Below are positions 1-8,938 of a stretch of 64,000 nucleotides of DNA, one piece after another. The stretch is from Neisseria animalis. GTDB taxonomy: Bacteria; Pseudomonadota; Gammaproteobacteria; Burkholderiales; Neisseriaceae. The notes beneath the pieces are model-generated. The model searched no databases, was not told where the DNA came from, and saw nothing but the letters and a program-made list of their open reading frames with translations. How positions within the stretch are numbered: the first letter of the stretch is position 1; each line of letters begins with the position of its first letter. Both the position numbers and the translations under genes were made by a program. The DNA lies in contig NZ_LR134287.1 of assembly GCF_900636515.1 (NCBI RefSeq), forward strand, positions 496,001 through 560,000, read 5' to 3'.

Positions 1-2
1 TC

Positions 3-53
3 AGGATCGTCGGCAGCCGTAAAAACGAACTGATCCGTTACGAATACCGGTAA
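3..53 (+). CDS. C-terminal tail of an unidentified protein (partial)
   Basis: An open frame enters from the left edge and ends at a TAA at 51-53, giving 16 residues that finish ...ELIRYEYR. It is followed directly by a DUS inverted pair acting as terminator, which supports a real gene end. The visible piece is too short to assign a family. Confidence 0.5.
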   Translation, partial: RIVGSRKNELIRYEYR

Positions 54-71
54 AGCCGGTTGTTTGGTTTT

Positions 72-106
72 TGCAGACGGCCTCGGCGACATAAAGGCCG
101 TCTGCA
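72..106 (+). terminator. DUS inverted-pair terminator
   Basis: TGCAGACGGCCT and its complement AGGCCGTCTGCA face each other across an 11-base loop, ending the upstream partial gene. Confidence 0.7.
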
Positions 107-200
107 TATCCAATTTTCATGATTTTTCATTCCAAATTCTGCACATTCGGCAGAAATCCGCTAAAATTTTGCTTTATTCCCGATTTTAAGAAAGTACATC

Positions 201-917
201 ATGAAGTTGAAAACAACGGCTGTTGCCGCGATGACCCTGCTGGCACTGGCGGCCTGCGGTCAAAAAGGCGAAACCAGCGTACCGGCCGGCGATATGCCGC
301 AAAATACTTCTTCCGCACCGATTGCTGCCGCGCAAGCTCCGGCTGCGCCGCAAGGCTTGGTGGAAGGCCAAAACTATACCGTATTGGCCAACCCGATTCC
401 GCAAAAACAGGCGGACAAAATCGAAGTATTGGAATTTTTCGGCTATTTCTGCCCGCATTGCGCCCATTTGGAGCCGGTAATCAGCGAGCATGTGAAAACT
501 TTCCAAGATGATACTTACCTGCGTACCGAACACGTTGTGTGGCAGGAAGACATGATGCCGTTGGCACGCCTGACCGCCGCGCTGGACATCAGCGGTGAAA
601 AAGCCAAGGCCAACAGCGCGGTTTTTGCGGCGATGATTGACGAAAAAATCAATCTGACCGATGAAAATACGCTGAAACAATGGCTGGAAGGCCAAACCGC
701 ATTTGACGGTAAAAAAGTATTGGCGGCATACGAATCTCCGGAAAGCGCGCAACTTGCCGATAAAATGGCGGAATTGACCAATGTGCACCAAATTGCCAGC
801 ACGCCTACCGTCATCGTCGGCGGCAAATATGTGGTGAAATTTGCCGATTGGCATTCCGGTATGCAAACCATCGATATGTTGGTGGACAAAGTACGCGAAG
901 AGCAAAAGGCACAATAA
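201..917 (+). CDS. dsbA: DsbA-type thiol:disulfide oxidoreductase lipoprotein
   Basis: Periplasmic oxidant that introduces disulfide bonds into exported proteins. The 238-residue product has a signal peptide with a lipobox ending at Cys19 (LAAC), so it is predicted to be membrane anchored, as known for neisserial DsbA1/DsbA2. A low-complexity Ala/Pro linker (about 25-52) precedes a thioredoxin-fold domain with the active-site motif CPHC at residues 84-87 (context FFGYFCPHC) and a cis-proline region (STPTVIVGG) near residue 200. Single gene, bounded by DUS terminators on both sides. Neisseria carries several dsbA copies; which paralogue this is cannot be told from the window. Confidence 0.93.
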   Translation: MKLKTTAVAAMTLLALAACGQKGETSVPAGDMPQNTSSAPIAAAQAPAAPQGLVEGQNYTVLANPIPQKQADKIEVLEFFGYFCPHCAHLEPVISEHVKTFQDDTYLRTEHVVWQEDMMPLARLTAALDISGEKAKANSAVFAAMIDEKINLTDENTLKQWLEGQTAFDGKKVLAAYESPESAQLADKMAELTNVHQIASTPTVIVGGKYVVKFADWHSGMQTIDMLVDKVREEQKAQ

Positions 918-930
918 GCCCGTATACGCA

Positions 931-973
931 AAAAAGGCCGTCTGCACATACAGTTTGCAGACGGCCTTTTTTT
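931..973 (+). terminator. DUS inverted-pair terminator of dsbA
   Basis: AAAAAGGCCGTCTGCA and TGCAGACGGCCTTTTTTT form a stem with a T run 14 bases after the dsbA stop. Confidence 0.85.
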
Positions 974-1001
974 GCGCCAAACATAATCGGACAATGCAAA
1001 G

Positions 1002-1108
1002 TATAGTCGAATAAAATAAGAATGAGACAAGGCAGCGAAGCCGCAGACAGTACACATAGTACGGCAAGGCAAAGCAACGCTGTATCATTCTTATTTTAAA
1101 TGACTATA
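1002..1108 (+). mobile_element. 107-bp Correia-like element, copy A
   Basis: Begins TATAGTCGAATAAAATAAGA and ends with its near-inverse ...TTTAAATGACTATA; the 24-bp terminal repeats match at 21 positions. The 59-bp core (GACAAGGCAGCGAAGCCGCA...) matches the core of the short Correia element as recalled from pathogenic Neisseria, but the ends differ (TATAGTCG/TATAGTCA instead of TATAGTGG). Directly followed by a partial second core at 1109-1138 (GGCAAGACAGCAAAGCCGCA). Confidence 0.88.
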
Positions 1109-1305
1109 AGGCAAGACAGCAAAGCCGCAGGCAGTACCGCGCGGCGGACTGGCTGCCCGACGGCTTGGATACCCCACTTTTCGAGCAAGGTGCGCTACGC
1201 CGTATGATGGGTGTGAAACAACTTTCTTGCGGCAATACAGCTGGCGGGTGGTTTGCCGTTTGCCTGATTTTGATGTTTGCGCGGCAATAGAGCGTCAAAA
1301 AGGCC

Positions 1306-1466
1306 GAGACCTTTGCAACAAACACCAAAACCGGTTGCAGGGGGAGGGTTTTATCCTGCCTGAAAACTGAATACCTTGAAAAATTGACAATTTCAAAAGT
1401 CCGGGTAGGCAGGTGGGTGCAAACCCCGCTCCTACAAGCCATTGTCATGAATTTTGCCAAGGTCTC
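1306..1466 (+). mobile_element. IS5/IS1106-like MITE, complete copy
   Basis: A 161-bp non-coding unit bounded by GAGACCTTTGCAA and its inverse TTGCCAAGGTCTC. The same ends and internal blocks (CTGAATACCTTGAAA; CTACAAGCCATTGTCATGAA) recur at 29754-30027 and, truncated, at 48432-48556. The ends resemble those of the neisserial IS5-family element IS1106 as I remember them; no transposase frame is present. Confidence 0.7.
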
Positions 1467-1528
1467 AGGCCGTCTGCACATGGCTGCAAACGCAAGCCGC
1501 CTTGCCGCTATCCGTTTGCAGACGGCCT
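1467..1528 (-). terminator. DUS inverted-pair terminator of the efflux operon
   Basis: AGGCCGTCTGCA and TGCAGACGGCCT separated by about 38 bases, 20 bases beyond the stop of the outer membrane factor gene on the minus strand. Confidence 0.6.
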
Positions 1529-1547
1529 GCCCGACCGCCGCGCAAAC

Positions 1548-2936
1548 CTACTTCGGCGTATAACGCCCCGCCATGGCTTTATACACCATGTTTTCGTATT
1601 TCAAGGCTTCGTAACGTTGGTTCAGCACGTTTTGCGCGGAGGCGTATTCGGTGTTGAGTGCGTCCAGCCAGTCTTTCAGCTCGTTTTTACCGTATTGGTA
1701 GCGCACTTGGTAATAGCGGCTGTTTTTCCGGTCGAGTGTGTAACGCTGCTGCAGGTTGCGCAGGGAGGCTTGGGCGTTTTGGTAATTGAGGTAATGGGTG
1801 CTGACCTCGTTGAGCGCGGTGGTCAGCACTTGCTCGAACGTAAGTTTCGCGCTGTCGAAATCCGCTTCGGCGGCTTTGTCCTGCCATTTCAGTTTCGGCC
1901 AGTTGAGGAAAGGCAGGTTGATTTGCGCCGATCCGCCTAAAAACGGAATATTGAATGCGGTGGAGGCTTTATCGGATGCCGTGCTCAGCGATGCACCCAA
2001 GGTGATGCTCGGATACCAGCTGCGTTTTTGCGCGGCGAACGATTGCAGGGCCGACTGCACGCGGTATTCGGCGGCGCGCAGGTCGGGCCGGTTAGCCAGT
2101 ACGGTTATCGGCACGTTCAAATCCACCCCTTTGACCGGCAGCAGACGGTATTGCGACGGCTCGGCGGCCATGGCTTCGCCGGGTTTCAGGTTCAGCAGGT
2201 TGCGCAGGGTTTGCTCCAGCGTATCGCGGCTGTTTTGCAGCGACAGCAGGTTGTTGCGCGCGCCCAACAGCGATTGGCCGGACTGTGTCGGCCCGCCGGA
2301 GTCGGATTTGCCGAGACGGTATTTGGCGGCTGAAATGCGGGCGGCTTCTTCGTAACGCTGCACGGATTTCTTTGTCAGTTCAATGGCTTCGTTGAGGTAG
2401 GCGATGTGGAAGTAGGCATCGGCGACGTTGTTTGCCAGCGTCAGGCGCGTGTTGGCCAAATCTTCCTGCGTGGCTTGGTAGTTCCATACCTGTGCATCGG
2501 CGGCGGCACTCAGGCGTTTCCACAAATCCAGTTCGTAGCTGAGTCCGAGCTGGCTGCTGAAACTATTATTGCCGCTGCCGGATTTCAGGTTTTTCGAATG
2601 GGAGGCACCGAGCGAGCCGCTGAACGACGGTACCAAATCCGCCCCCAGAATATTGGCCTGATACAAGGCTTTGTTCACGTTGACGGCGGCCTGTTTCAAA
2701 TCGATGTTGTTGGCCAGAGCCTGCTCCACCAGCGCGTTGAGCTGCGGGCTTTGGTAGGTTTCCCACCAGTTGCCGTTGATGTCGTAACGTTCGGCGGCTT
2801 CGGCCGCGCTGATGACATGGCCGCTGCCGGCAAGCGTCGGTACTTGTCCGGCCTTGGGGTTGATGGTGCAGGCACTCAGTGCCAGTACGGCGGAGAGGCT
2901 CAAGGCCGTCTGAATCGGGGTTTTATATTTTTTCAT
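1548..2936 (-). CDS. TolC/NodT-family outer membrane efflux lipoprotein
   Basis: Outer membrane channel of a tripartite exporter. The 462-residue protein has a signal peptide with lipobox LSAC (Cys23) and the long helical repeats of the outer membrane efflux family, with the second repeat opened by VLANRPDLRAAEYRVQSA, a hallmark segment of NodT-type factors. Third gene of a leftward operon after macA and macB, so it likely supplies a dedicated channel for MacAB. It is clearly not MtrE, which MacAB uses in gonococci (recall). A DUS hairpin lies between macB and this gene and could reduce its expression. Confidence 0.9.
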   Translation of the reverse strand: MKKYKTPIQTALSLSAVLALSACTINPKAGQVPTLAGSGHVISAAEAAERYDINGNWWETYQSPQLNALVEQALANNIDLKQAAVNVNKALYQANILGADLVPSFSGSLGASHSKNLKSGSGNNSFSSQLGLSYELDLWKRLSAAADAQVWNYQATQEDLANTRLTLANNVADAYFHIAYLNEAIELTKKSVQRYEEAARISAAKYRLGKSDSGGPTQSGQSLLGARNNLLSLQNSRDTLEQTLRNLLNLKPGEAMAAEPSQYRLLPVKGVDLNVPITVLANRPDLRAAEYRVQSALQSFAAQKRSWYPSITLGASLSTASDKASTAFNIPFLGGSAQINLPFLNWPKLKWQDKAAEADFDSAKLTFEQVLTTALNEVSTHYLNYQNAQASLRNLQQRYTLDRKNSRYYQVRYQYGKNELKDWLDALNTEYASAQNVLNQRYEALKYENMVYKAMAGRYTPK

Positions 2937-2955
2937 GGGAAGTCCATTTTTTGTG

Positions 2956-2994
2956 TTTTTCAGACGGCCTTGGGATATTGGGCCGTCTGAAAAA
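2956..2994 (-). terminator. DUS hairpin between macB and the outer membrane factor gene
   Basis: TTTTTCAGACGGCC and GGCCGTCTGAAAA form a stem inside the operon. This pair uses the canonical GAA-type DUS, unlike most others in the window. It may act as a partial terminator. Confidence 0.65.
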
Positions 2995-3030
2995 CAAACG
3001 GGTTTGTCGGTTTGCTGCGGCGTTTCGGCG

Positions 3031-4968
3031 TTAATCCTGCGCCAATGCGTCTATCGGGTTCAACTTTGACGCGCGGCGTGCGGGCATGAAGCCGAACATC
3101 ACGCCGATAACGCTGGAACTCAATACTGCGGCGATGATGGAGAAGGTGGAAAACGCCATCGGAAAATCGGTGACAAAATGGTTGAATACCACGCCGATGG
3201 CCGCCGACAGCAATACGCCGGTCAGGCCGCCAATCAGGCAAATCATCACGGCTTCAATCAGAAACTGCTGCAAAAGATTGCCCTGCCGTGCGCCGATTGC
3301 CATGCGTATGCCGATTTCTTTGGTACGCTCGGTGACCGATACCAGCATGATGTTCATCACACCGATACCGCCGACCACCAGTGAAATCAGGGCGATAGAG
3401 GAAATCAGGAGCTTCATGGTACCGGTGGTGGATTCGATGGTCTTCTTGATGCTGTCGCTGTTTTGCGTGAAAAAGTCTTTTTTGCCGTGGCGTGCGGTCA
3501 GCAGCGCGGTCAAGCCGTTTTCGGCGGCGGCGGAGCTGACATCGTCTTTGACTTTGACGGTAATCGAACTAATAAAACGCTGGCCGCTGATTTTGTTGAT
3601 GACGGTGGTGTAGGGCGACCACATTCCCAAGTTGTCTCCCCCGCCGAACGGGCTGTCGTCTTTCTTGGAGACACCGATGATTTGCAGCGGGCGTTTGTTG
3701 AACAATACGGTTTTGCCCAAAGGGTTGGTGCCGTCTGCAAACAGTTTGTTTTTGGTGTTGTCGTCAATTACCACTACGGAATTGCTGTTTTTGACATCGT
3801 TTTCATCAAAAAAACGCCCCTGCGCCAACTTGATGCCGCGCACGTCGAAATATTGCTCGCCCGCGCCGTAAAGCTGTGCGGAAGCATCGATGTTGCGGTA
3901 GGTCAGCGTGGCATTTTGCGAGGTCATCGGCGTGACACTGGCAACATAAGACTGTTTGGCAATCGCATCGGAATCGGCAACGGTAAGCGTGCGCACGCGG
4001 CCGCTGCGCCGGTCGCCGAAGCCGCTGCCCGGATAAATGCTGATGGTGTTGGTGCCGATTGAGCTGATGTCTTCCAGAATTTTTTTCTGCGAACCGTTGC
4101 CCAAAGCCACCACCGATACCACCGAGGTAATGCCGATGATGATGCCGAGCATGGTCAGCAGCGAGCGCATTTTGTGCGCCAAAATCGCCTGTACCGACAT
4201 GCGGAACGATTCCATAAACTGGTCTTTGTAAAAAGTCCATGAGGTTTTTTCTTCCACGGCTTTCACACGGCTCGGCGGAATTTGGCTGTTTTTGCTGGTA
4301 TCGGCGATGATTTCGCCGTCGCGGATTTCAATCACGCGGTTGGCGTTGGCTGCAATGCCCGGATCGTGCGTTACCATGATGATGGTGTGCCCTTGCGCGT
4401 GCAGATTGTGCAGAATCTCCATCACGTTCTGACCGCTGGCGGTGTCGAGTGCGCCGGTCGGTTCGTCGGCAAAAATGATTTCGCCGCCGTTCATCAGTGC
4501 GCGTGCGATCGACACGCGCTGCTGCTGGCCGCCTGAAAGCTCGCTCGGCTTATTGCCCTCTTTGCCTTCCAAACCTAAATCGCGCAGCAGTTTTTCCGCA
4601 CGCTCGTTACGCTCTTTCTGATCCATGCCCATATACACGGCCGGCAGGGCGACGTTGTCGCGCGCACTCAACGAGCTTAACAGGTTGTAGCGTTGGAAAA
4701 TAAAGCCGAAACGCTTGCGCCTCAAGGCGGCCAGCTCGTCCGCCTCCATCTTCGAGGTTTCGGTGCCGTCGATTTTGTAGGAGCCGTCGGTGGCGGTATC
4801 GAGACAGCCCAAGATATTCATCAGGGTTGATTTGCCCGAACCCGACTGGCCGATAATGGCGACAAAATCGCCTTTTTCTACCGACAGGCTCACGTCTTTT
4901 AAAACGTGGACGCGGTTTTCGCCGCTGCCGAAATAGCGGTTGATGTTTTTACATTCGATTAAGCTCAT
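3031..4968 (-). CDS. macB: MacB, macrolide/peptide export ABC transporter
   Basis: Inner membrane ATPase-permease of the MacAB efflux pump. The N-terminal ATPase has Walker A GQSGSGKST (40-48), signature LSGGQQQR (144-151) and Walker B IIFADEP (164-170). Then come TM1 near residue 270-295 (MRSLLTMLGIIIGITSVVSV), a periplasmic MacB-PCD domain, and a C-terminal FtsX permease with three helices ending in NPIDALAQD. I chose the ATG at 4966-4968 (MSLIECKN, 645 residues), the usual MacB length; the frame is open for 65 codons upstream through a DUS hairpin and untypical sequence. No strong ribosome binding site precedes either start. Lies between macA and the outer membrane factor. Confidence 0.95.
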   Translation of the reverse strand: MSLIECKNINRYFGSGENRVHVLKDVSLSVEKGDFVAIIGQSGSGKSTLMNILGCLDTATDGSYKIDGTETSKMEADELAALRRKRFGFIFQRYNLLSSLSARDNVALPAVYMGMDQKERNERAEKLLRDLGLEGKEGNKPSELSGGQQQRVSIARALMNGGEIIFADEPTGALDTASGQNVMEILHNLHAQGHTIIMVTHDPGIAANANRVIEIRDGEIIADTSKNSQIPPSRVKAVEEKTSWTFYKDQFMESFRMSVQAILAHKMRSLLTMLGIIIGITSVVSVVALGNGSQKKILEDISSIGTNTISIYPGSGFGDRRSGRVRTLTVADSDAIAKQSYVASVTPMTSQNATLTYRNIDASAQLYGAGEQYFDVRGIKLAQGRFFDENDVKNSNSVVVIDDNTKNKLFADGTNPLGKTVLFNKRPLQIIGVSKKDDSPFGGGDNLGMWSPYTTVINKISGQRFISSITVKVKDDVSSAAAENGLTALLTARHGKKDFFTQNSDSIKKTIESTTGTMKLLISSIALISLVVGGIGVMNIMLVSVTERTKEIGIRMAIGARQGNLLQQFLIEAVMICLIGGLTGVLLSAAIGVVFNHFVTDFPMAFSTFSIIAAVLSSSVIGVMFGFMPARRASKLNPIDALAQD

Positions 4969-5007
4969 AACAGTGCCGGTGTCCATTCGGGTTGGCGGGG
5001 TATTGCT

Positions 5008-5027
5008 GCCGTCTGTTTGCAGACGGC
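5008..5027 (-). repeat. Perfect DUS palindrome upstream of macB
   Basis: GCCGTCTGTTTGCAGACGGC is a perfect 20-base palindrome 40 bases before the macB start. Confidence 0.7.
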
Positions 5028-5121
5028 CTTTTGTTGGGAAAATACGTTTTGCCGGGCGGGTTTCAGGCATAAGGCGGCAAACGGGGCATTTTTTGCACTT
5101 TTGCATAAACCGATACAGATA

Positions 5122-5163
5122 ATGCCGTCTGCAAATCAGGGGGAGGTGTTTTGCAGACGGCAT
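5122..5163 (-). terminator. DUS inverted pair between macA and macB
   Basis: ATGCCGTCTGCAAA and TTTTGCAGACGGCAT face each other in the macA-macB gap, a potential attenuator inside the operon. Confidence 0.65.
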
Positions 5164-5179
5164 GGCTGCGGTTCGCCGC

Positions 5180-6349
5180 TTACATACGCGGTCTCGGCCC
5201 CCTCATGTTGGCCGGAGGTTGCGAAGGATCGGCTTCGGAAACGATGACGTGTTCGCCCTCGTTCAAACCGCCCGTTACTTCGGTATTCGTGCCGTCGCTC
5301 AAGCCGACGGTGATTTCTTTTTCAACCGGCTCGCGGTTTTCGTTTAACACACGCACGAAGCGTTTGCCGTTTTGTTGTTTGACGGCAAGAGTCGGCACGC
5401 TCAAGACGTTTTTCGATTCTTTGACGGTAATGGTGTTTTCTGTGGTCATGCCGATATGCAGAGAGCCGTCTGCATTCGGAACAGTGGAACGCGCGTAATA
5501 GTAAATCGCTGTGGAGGTGGTGTCGGTAGAAGCACTGTAACTGCCCTGCGACATGGTGGTTAGTCCCGGATCGACCGAATCCAGCTCATCGGTACGCACA
5601 TTGTCCGGCTCGGACAATACGGTAAACGAAACCGGCATACCCGCCTTAACCTTGCTGATGTCGCCTTCGGCAATCTGCATCTTGTTCAGCATCACGCTCA
5701 AATCGGCAAGCTGGACAATGGTGGGCGTAGTTTGCGCGGCATTCACCGTCTGGCCTTCTTCAACCGGAATAGACACCACCGTACCGTCGGAAGGCGCGAC
5801 AATTTTGGTGTCGCCCAATTCTTTTTCGGCAGTATTGATGGCAATTTGGGTTTGCCTGATGGAAGACCTGATTTCCTCCACCGCCGCCTTGGCAGAGGCC
5901 AGCGAGTTTTCGGCGTTTTCCAGACTTTCTTTGGAAGTGGCGTCTTCTTTCCACAACGCTTTTTCGCGCCTGTATTGCGTTTGCGCCGACTTAAGCGCGA
6001 TTTGCGCGGAAACGAGTTTGGCTTGGTAAGTATCCAGCTCGGCGCGTTTGGTGTTCAGCGTATTGGTTTGGGTGCGCGAATCGATTTCAGCAATCATGTC
6101 GCCCGCCTGAACCTGCTGCCCGATTTTGACATACAGTTTCTTAATCTGACCGCTTGCTTCCGCACCGACATTAACCAGCTTGTCGGCGGAAATCTCGCCC
6201 GTTGCTGTTACCGTTTGGCGGATGTCCATGCGGCCGACCGGCTCGGTCAGATAGTTGATTTCTTCTTTGGGGTTGAAATACGACCAAGCTGCAAAGGCTA
6301 TCGCGCCTGCTGCTGCCGCAGTAATCATCCATTTGGTGGCTTTGTGCAT
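5180..6349 (-). CDS. macA: MacA, periplasmic adaptor of MacAB efflux
   Basis: Membrane fusion protein joining MacB to the outer membrane channel. The 389-residue product has one N-terminal transmembrane anchor (MITAAAAGAIAFAAW), a biotinyl-lipoyl half-domain (ATGEISADKLVNVGAEASGQ), a long alpha-helical hairpin (about 95-180), a second lipoyl half (IVAPSDGTVVSIPVEEGQTV) and beta-barrel domains. It closely follows the MacA of pathogenic Neisseria as I remember it. I prefer the ATG at 6347-6349 (MHKATKW) because GGAA lies 7 bases upstream; an ATG 12 bases earlier (MEITMHK) is possible. Confidence 0.95.
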   Translation of the reverse strand: MHKATKWMITAAAAGAIAFAAWSYFNPKEEINYLTEPVGRMDIRQTVTATGEISADKLVNVGAEASGQIKKLYVKIGQQVQAGDMIAEIDSRTQTNTLNTKRAELDTYQAKLVSAQIALKSAQTQYRREKALWKEDATSKESLENAENSLASAKAAVEEIRSSIRQTQIAINTAEKELGDTKIVAPSDGTVVSIPVEEGQTVNAAQTTPTIVQLADLSVMLNKMQIAEGDISKVKAGMPVSFTVLSEPDNVRTDELDSVDPGLTTMSQGSYSASTDTTSTAIYYYARSTVPNADGSLHIGMTTENTITVKESKNVLSVPTLAVKQQNGKRFVRVLNENREPVEKEITVGLSDGTNTEVTGGLNEGEHVIVSEADPSQPPANMRGPRPRM

Positions 6350-6361
6350 CGTTATTTCCAT

Positions 6362-6930
6362 TTATATCGGCAAGTGTTTTGCCGACTGCTTCAAATAAAA
6401 TCAAGAAATGATGCTGATTTTACTGTAACAGCCGCTTTGCTCCAAGCCGTATGCTCAGGTGATTTGCTTTTAATATATTGATTTTAAAAAATTTTAGTCT
6501 GATGTTTTTCCTGAATATTGCACTTTGCTTACATATTTTTCCTGCTTGCTGTAGCGAAGGACGGGCCGGCGTATCTGCTTGAGACAGAACAGGAGAAAAG
6601 GGACATTTGCAGACGGCATTGGGTCGAGCAGGGCAGGGGAGCTTGGAATATTGGTTGCGTGGCTTGCTTATGTAAATATTCTTATGCAAATACCTCTAAT
6701 AAATTCACAATACTTTGCAGAAATTGGAAATTGCGGTATGCTGGTTCCGATACGCGGCGGCTGTTTGCGGCGGACTTTTCTATCTGATTGAAAATTAAAA
6801 GTTATCAGCTTGAAAGTCTGCTGCGCCGACAGATGCTTGCGTTGTTTCCTATCAGAAGAAGAAACGGAAACGGGCGGGGGTGTTGCTGCATTTTGCAGAC
6901 GGCCTGCGTGTTTCGGTTCAGGTATTTTTA
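6362..6930. other. Intergenic region between macA and putP
   Basis: About 570 bases between divergent genes. It is AT-rich near macA and holds a single DUS (TTGCAGACGGCAT at 6608-6620) and another at 6894-6904. It probably contains both promoters; I could not place convincing -35/-10 pairs. No credible gene. Confidence 0.5.
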
Positions 6931-6944
6931 GTGAGGAGCCGTAC

Positions 6945-8459
6945 ATGAATCCCATGTATATCACGTTTGGCCTTTACCTGATTTCCGTATTGGTAATCGG
7001 TTTGGCCGCTTATTTTTCCACACGCAATTTCGACGACTATATTCTCGGCGGCCGCAGCTTGGGCCCGTTTGTTACCGCGATGTCGGCGGGTGCGTCGGAT
7101 ATGTCGGGCTGGCTGCTGATGGGTCTGCCCGGTGCGGTTTTCGCCGTCGGTTTGAGCGAATCTTGGATTGCCATCGGGTTGGTCATCGGTGCGTGGCTCA
7201 ACTGGCTGATTGTGGCCGGACGTTTGCGCGTACACACCGAATACGCCAACAACGCCCTGACCCTGCCGGATTATTTCTACCACCGCTTCGGTGCCAAAGG
7301 GCAGGCAATGAAGGTGATTTCTGCCATCATCATTCTGTTTTTCTTCACGATTTACTGCGCTTCCGGCGTAGTGGCGGGGGCGCGTCTGTTCCAGAGCCTG
7401 TTTGAAGGCATGACTTACACCCAAGCCATGTGGCTGGGTGCGGGCGCAACCATTGCCTACACCTTTATCGGCGGTTTCTTGGCGGTAAGCTGGACGGATA
7501 CCGTACAGGCGACGCTGATGATTTTCGCGCTGCTGCTGACTCCCGTATTCGTTTATCTGGCATTGGGCGGTGCGGACGAGATGAGCGCAGCCATTCAGGG
7601 TGTTGCCGTGACAACCGGCAAAGAGTACGGCAGTTTGTTTGCCGGTACGACCCTGTTGGGCATCATTTCCACTGCCGCATGGGGCTTGGGCTATTTCGGC
7701 CAGCCGCACATTCTGGCACGCTTTATGGCTGCCGAAAACGTACAGTCGCTGAAAAGCGCACGCCGTATCGGTATGTCTTGGATGATTTTGTGCTTGGGCG
7801 GCGCGGTTGCCGTCGGTTATTTCGGTATTGCCTATTTCGGCGCGCACCCCGAACAGGCAGCGGTTATGGAAGGCAACGGCGAACGCATCTTCATCGCCTT
7901 GGCAACCATTCTGTTTAACCCGTGGATTGCCGGCATTATCCTGAGTGCGATTCTGGCGGCGGTGATGTCCACCCTTTCGTGCCAGCTGCTCGTATGCTCC
8001 AGCGCGATTACCGAAGACTTCTACAAAGGCTTTCTGCGTCCGGATGCCGAGCAGAAAGAATTGGTATGGGTAGGCCGCATTATGGTGCTGGCTGTTGCCG
8101 TCATCGCCATTCTGATTGCCGCAAACCCCGACAGCAAAGTCTTGGGCCTGGTATCTTACGCTTGGGCAGGCTTTGGCGCGGCCTTCGGTCCGGTGGTGAT
8201 TTTGTCGGTACTGTGGAAACGCATGACCGCCAACGGCGCACTGTGGGGCATGATTTCCGGCGCGGTTGTCTGCGTCGCTTGGGCGGAGTGGGCAAACCCT
8301 GCGCTCAAAGCGGCAGGCATGGCGACCATGTACGAAATCGTTCCCGGCTTCATCGCCTGTGCGCTGACCGTATGGCTGGTATCGCTGGCAGGCAAACCTG
8401 ATGCGGCGGTCATCGAAAAATTCGAAAAGGCCGATGCGGATTATCAGGCGGCGAAGTAA
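6945..8459 (+). CDS. putP: PutP, sodium/proline symporter
   Basis: Imports L-proline with Na+. The 504-residue protein fits the SSS family, with 13 predicted membrane helices. It shows the PutP signatures FDDYILGGRSLGPFVTAMSA near the N-terminus (TM2 region), GASDMSGWLLMGLPGA, and LSAILAAVMSTLSCQLL near residue 330-345. The start ATG at 6945 is set by GAGGAG at 6932-6937; the open frame upstream is out of family. Opens a block with two further transporters, a D-amino acid dehydrogenase, a pyrroline carboxylate reductase-like gene and putA. Confidence 0.95.
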   Translation: MNPMYITFGLYLISVLVIGLAAYFSTRNFDDYILGGRSLGPFVTAMSAGASDMSGWLLMGLPGAVFAVGLSESWIAIGLVIGAWLNWLIVAGRLRVHTEYANNALTLPDYFYHRFGAKGQAMKVISAIIILFFFTIYCASGVVAGARLFQSLFEGMTYTQAMWLGAGATIAYTFIGGFLAVSWTDTVQATLMIFALLLTPVFVYLALGGADEMSAAIQGVAVTTGKEYGSLFAGTTLLGIISTAAWGLGYFGQPHILARFMAAENVQSLKSARRIGMSWMILCLGGAVAVGYFGIAYFGAHPEQAAVMEGNGERIFIALATILFNPWIAGIILSAILAAVMSTLSCQLLVCSSAITEDFYKGFLRPDAEQKELVWVGRIMVLAVAVIAILIAANPDSKVLGLVSYAWAGFGAAFGPVVILSVLWKRMTANGALWGMISGAVVCVAWAEWANPALKAAGMATMYEIVPGFIACALTVWLVSLAGKPDAAVIEKFEKADADYQAAK

Positions 8460-8476
8460 AATCCGGAAACATACAG

Positions 8477-8543
8477 CATAGTCATTTAAGATAAGAATGA
8501 CACGGCTTTGCTGCCTTATTTCATTCTGTGTTATTCGACTATA
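8477..8543 (-). mobile_element. Correia-like element, copy B (internally deleted)
   Basis: A 67-base remnant that keeps both ends (CATAGTCATTTAAGATAAGAATGA ends, given here as the first 7 bases CATAGTC, and ...TTATTCGACTATA) but lacks about 40 bases of core. The orientation matches copies D, E, H and I. Confidence 0.7.
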
Positions 8544-8604
8544 AAAAGGCCGTCTGCAAATCGGATAAGATATTTCTTGTCCGATTTTGCAGACGGCCTT
8601 TTTT
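8544..8604 (+). terminator. DUS inverted-pair terminator of putP
   Basis: A long stem: AAAAAGGCCGTCTGCAAATC... pairs with ...GATTTTGCAGACGGCCTTTT, with a T run. Confidence 0.85.
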
Positions 8605-8926
8605 GGTCTTATCGGATTGGGTGGATTGGTTATCTGAAATCCGCATGAGTAGTTGCGGATGCTGCTTTGATTGCGCGGACGGGAATAGTTATTCAATAAC
8701 GGTTGATACGGCGTTTGTGATGCTTTGCTCAAAGGGATTTGGTTAAATAGCCGAAGCGGTGGTTAGGTTTTCTTTATATTTGGGCCGAATGAGCCTATCG
8801 GCAGGAAGCCTGAAAGCAGAAACTTTGTTTCCGCATATTGCTCTGTATATTTTATATTTTCATATAAAAATTTATCGTATAGAATAATTTTTACAATAAG
8901 CAGGTAAGGTTTTGATGACATCATCA
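8605..8926. other. Intergenic region before the MHS transporter
   Basis: No gene. The right half is AT-rich and holds an inverted repeat TTTATAT-TTTC-ATATAAA (8851-8868) and the motif TCGTATAGAATAA (8875-8887), which recurs before brnQ as TCGTATAAAATAA. The left half (8690-8740) has a weak match to the decayed Correia-like repeats. Confidence 0.45.
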
Positions 8927-8938
8927 AAGGAGAAAATG

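Noticed and set aside
3031-5163. MacB start at 5163 (710 residues)
   Set aside because: The extra 65 residues contain translated DUS and other non-family sequence; the ATG at 4968 gives the normal length.
6918-8732. 604-codon open frame antisense to putP
   Set aside because: It mirrors a high-confidence transporter gene, is rich in Arg/Gln/His as expected of the reverse frame of a GC-rich membrane protein, and has no ribosome site or family motif.
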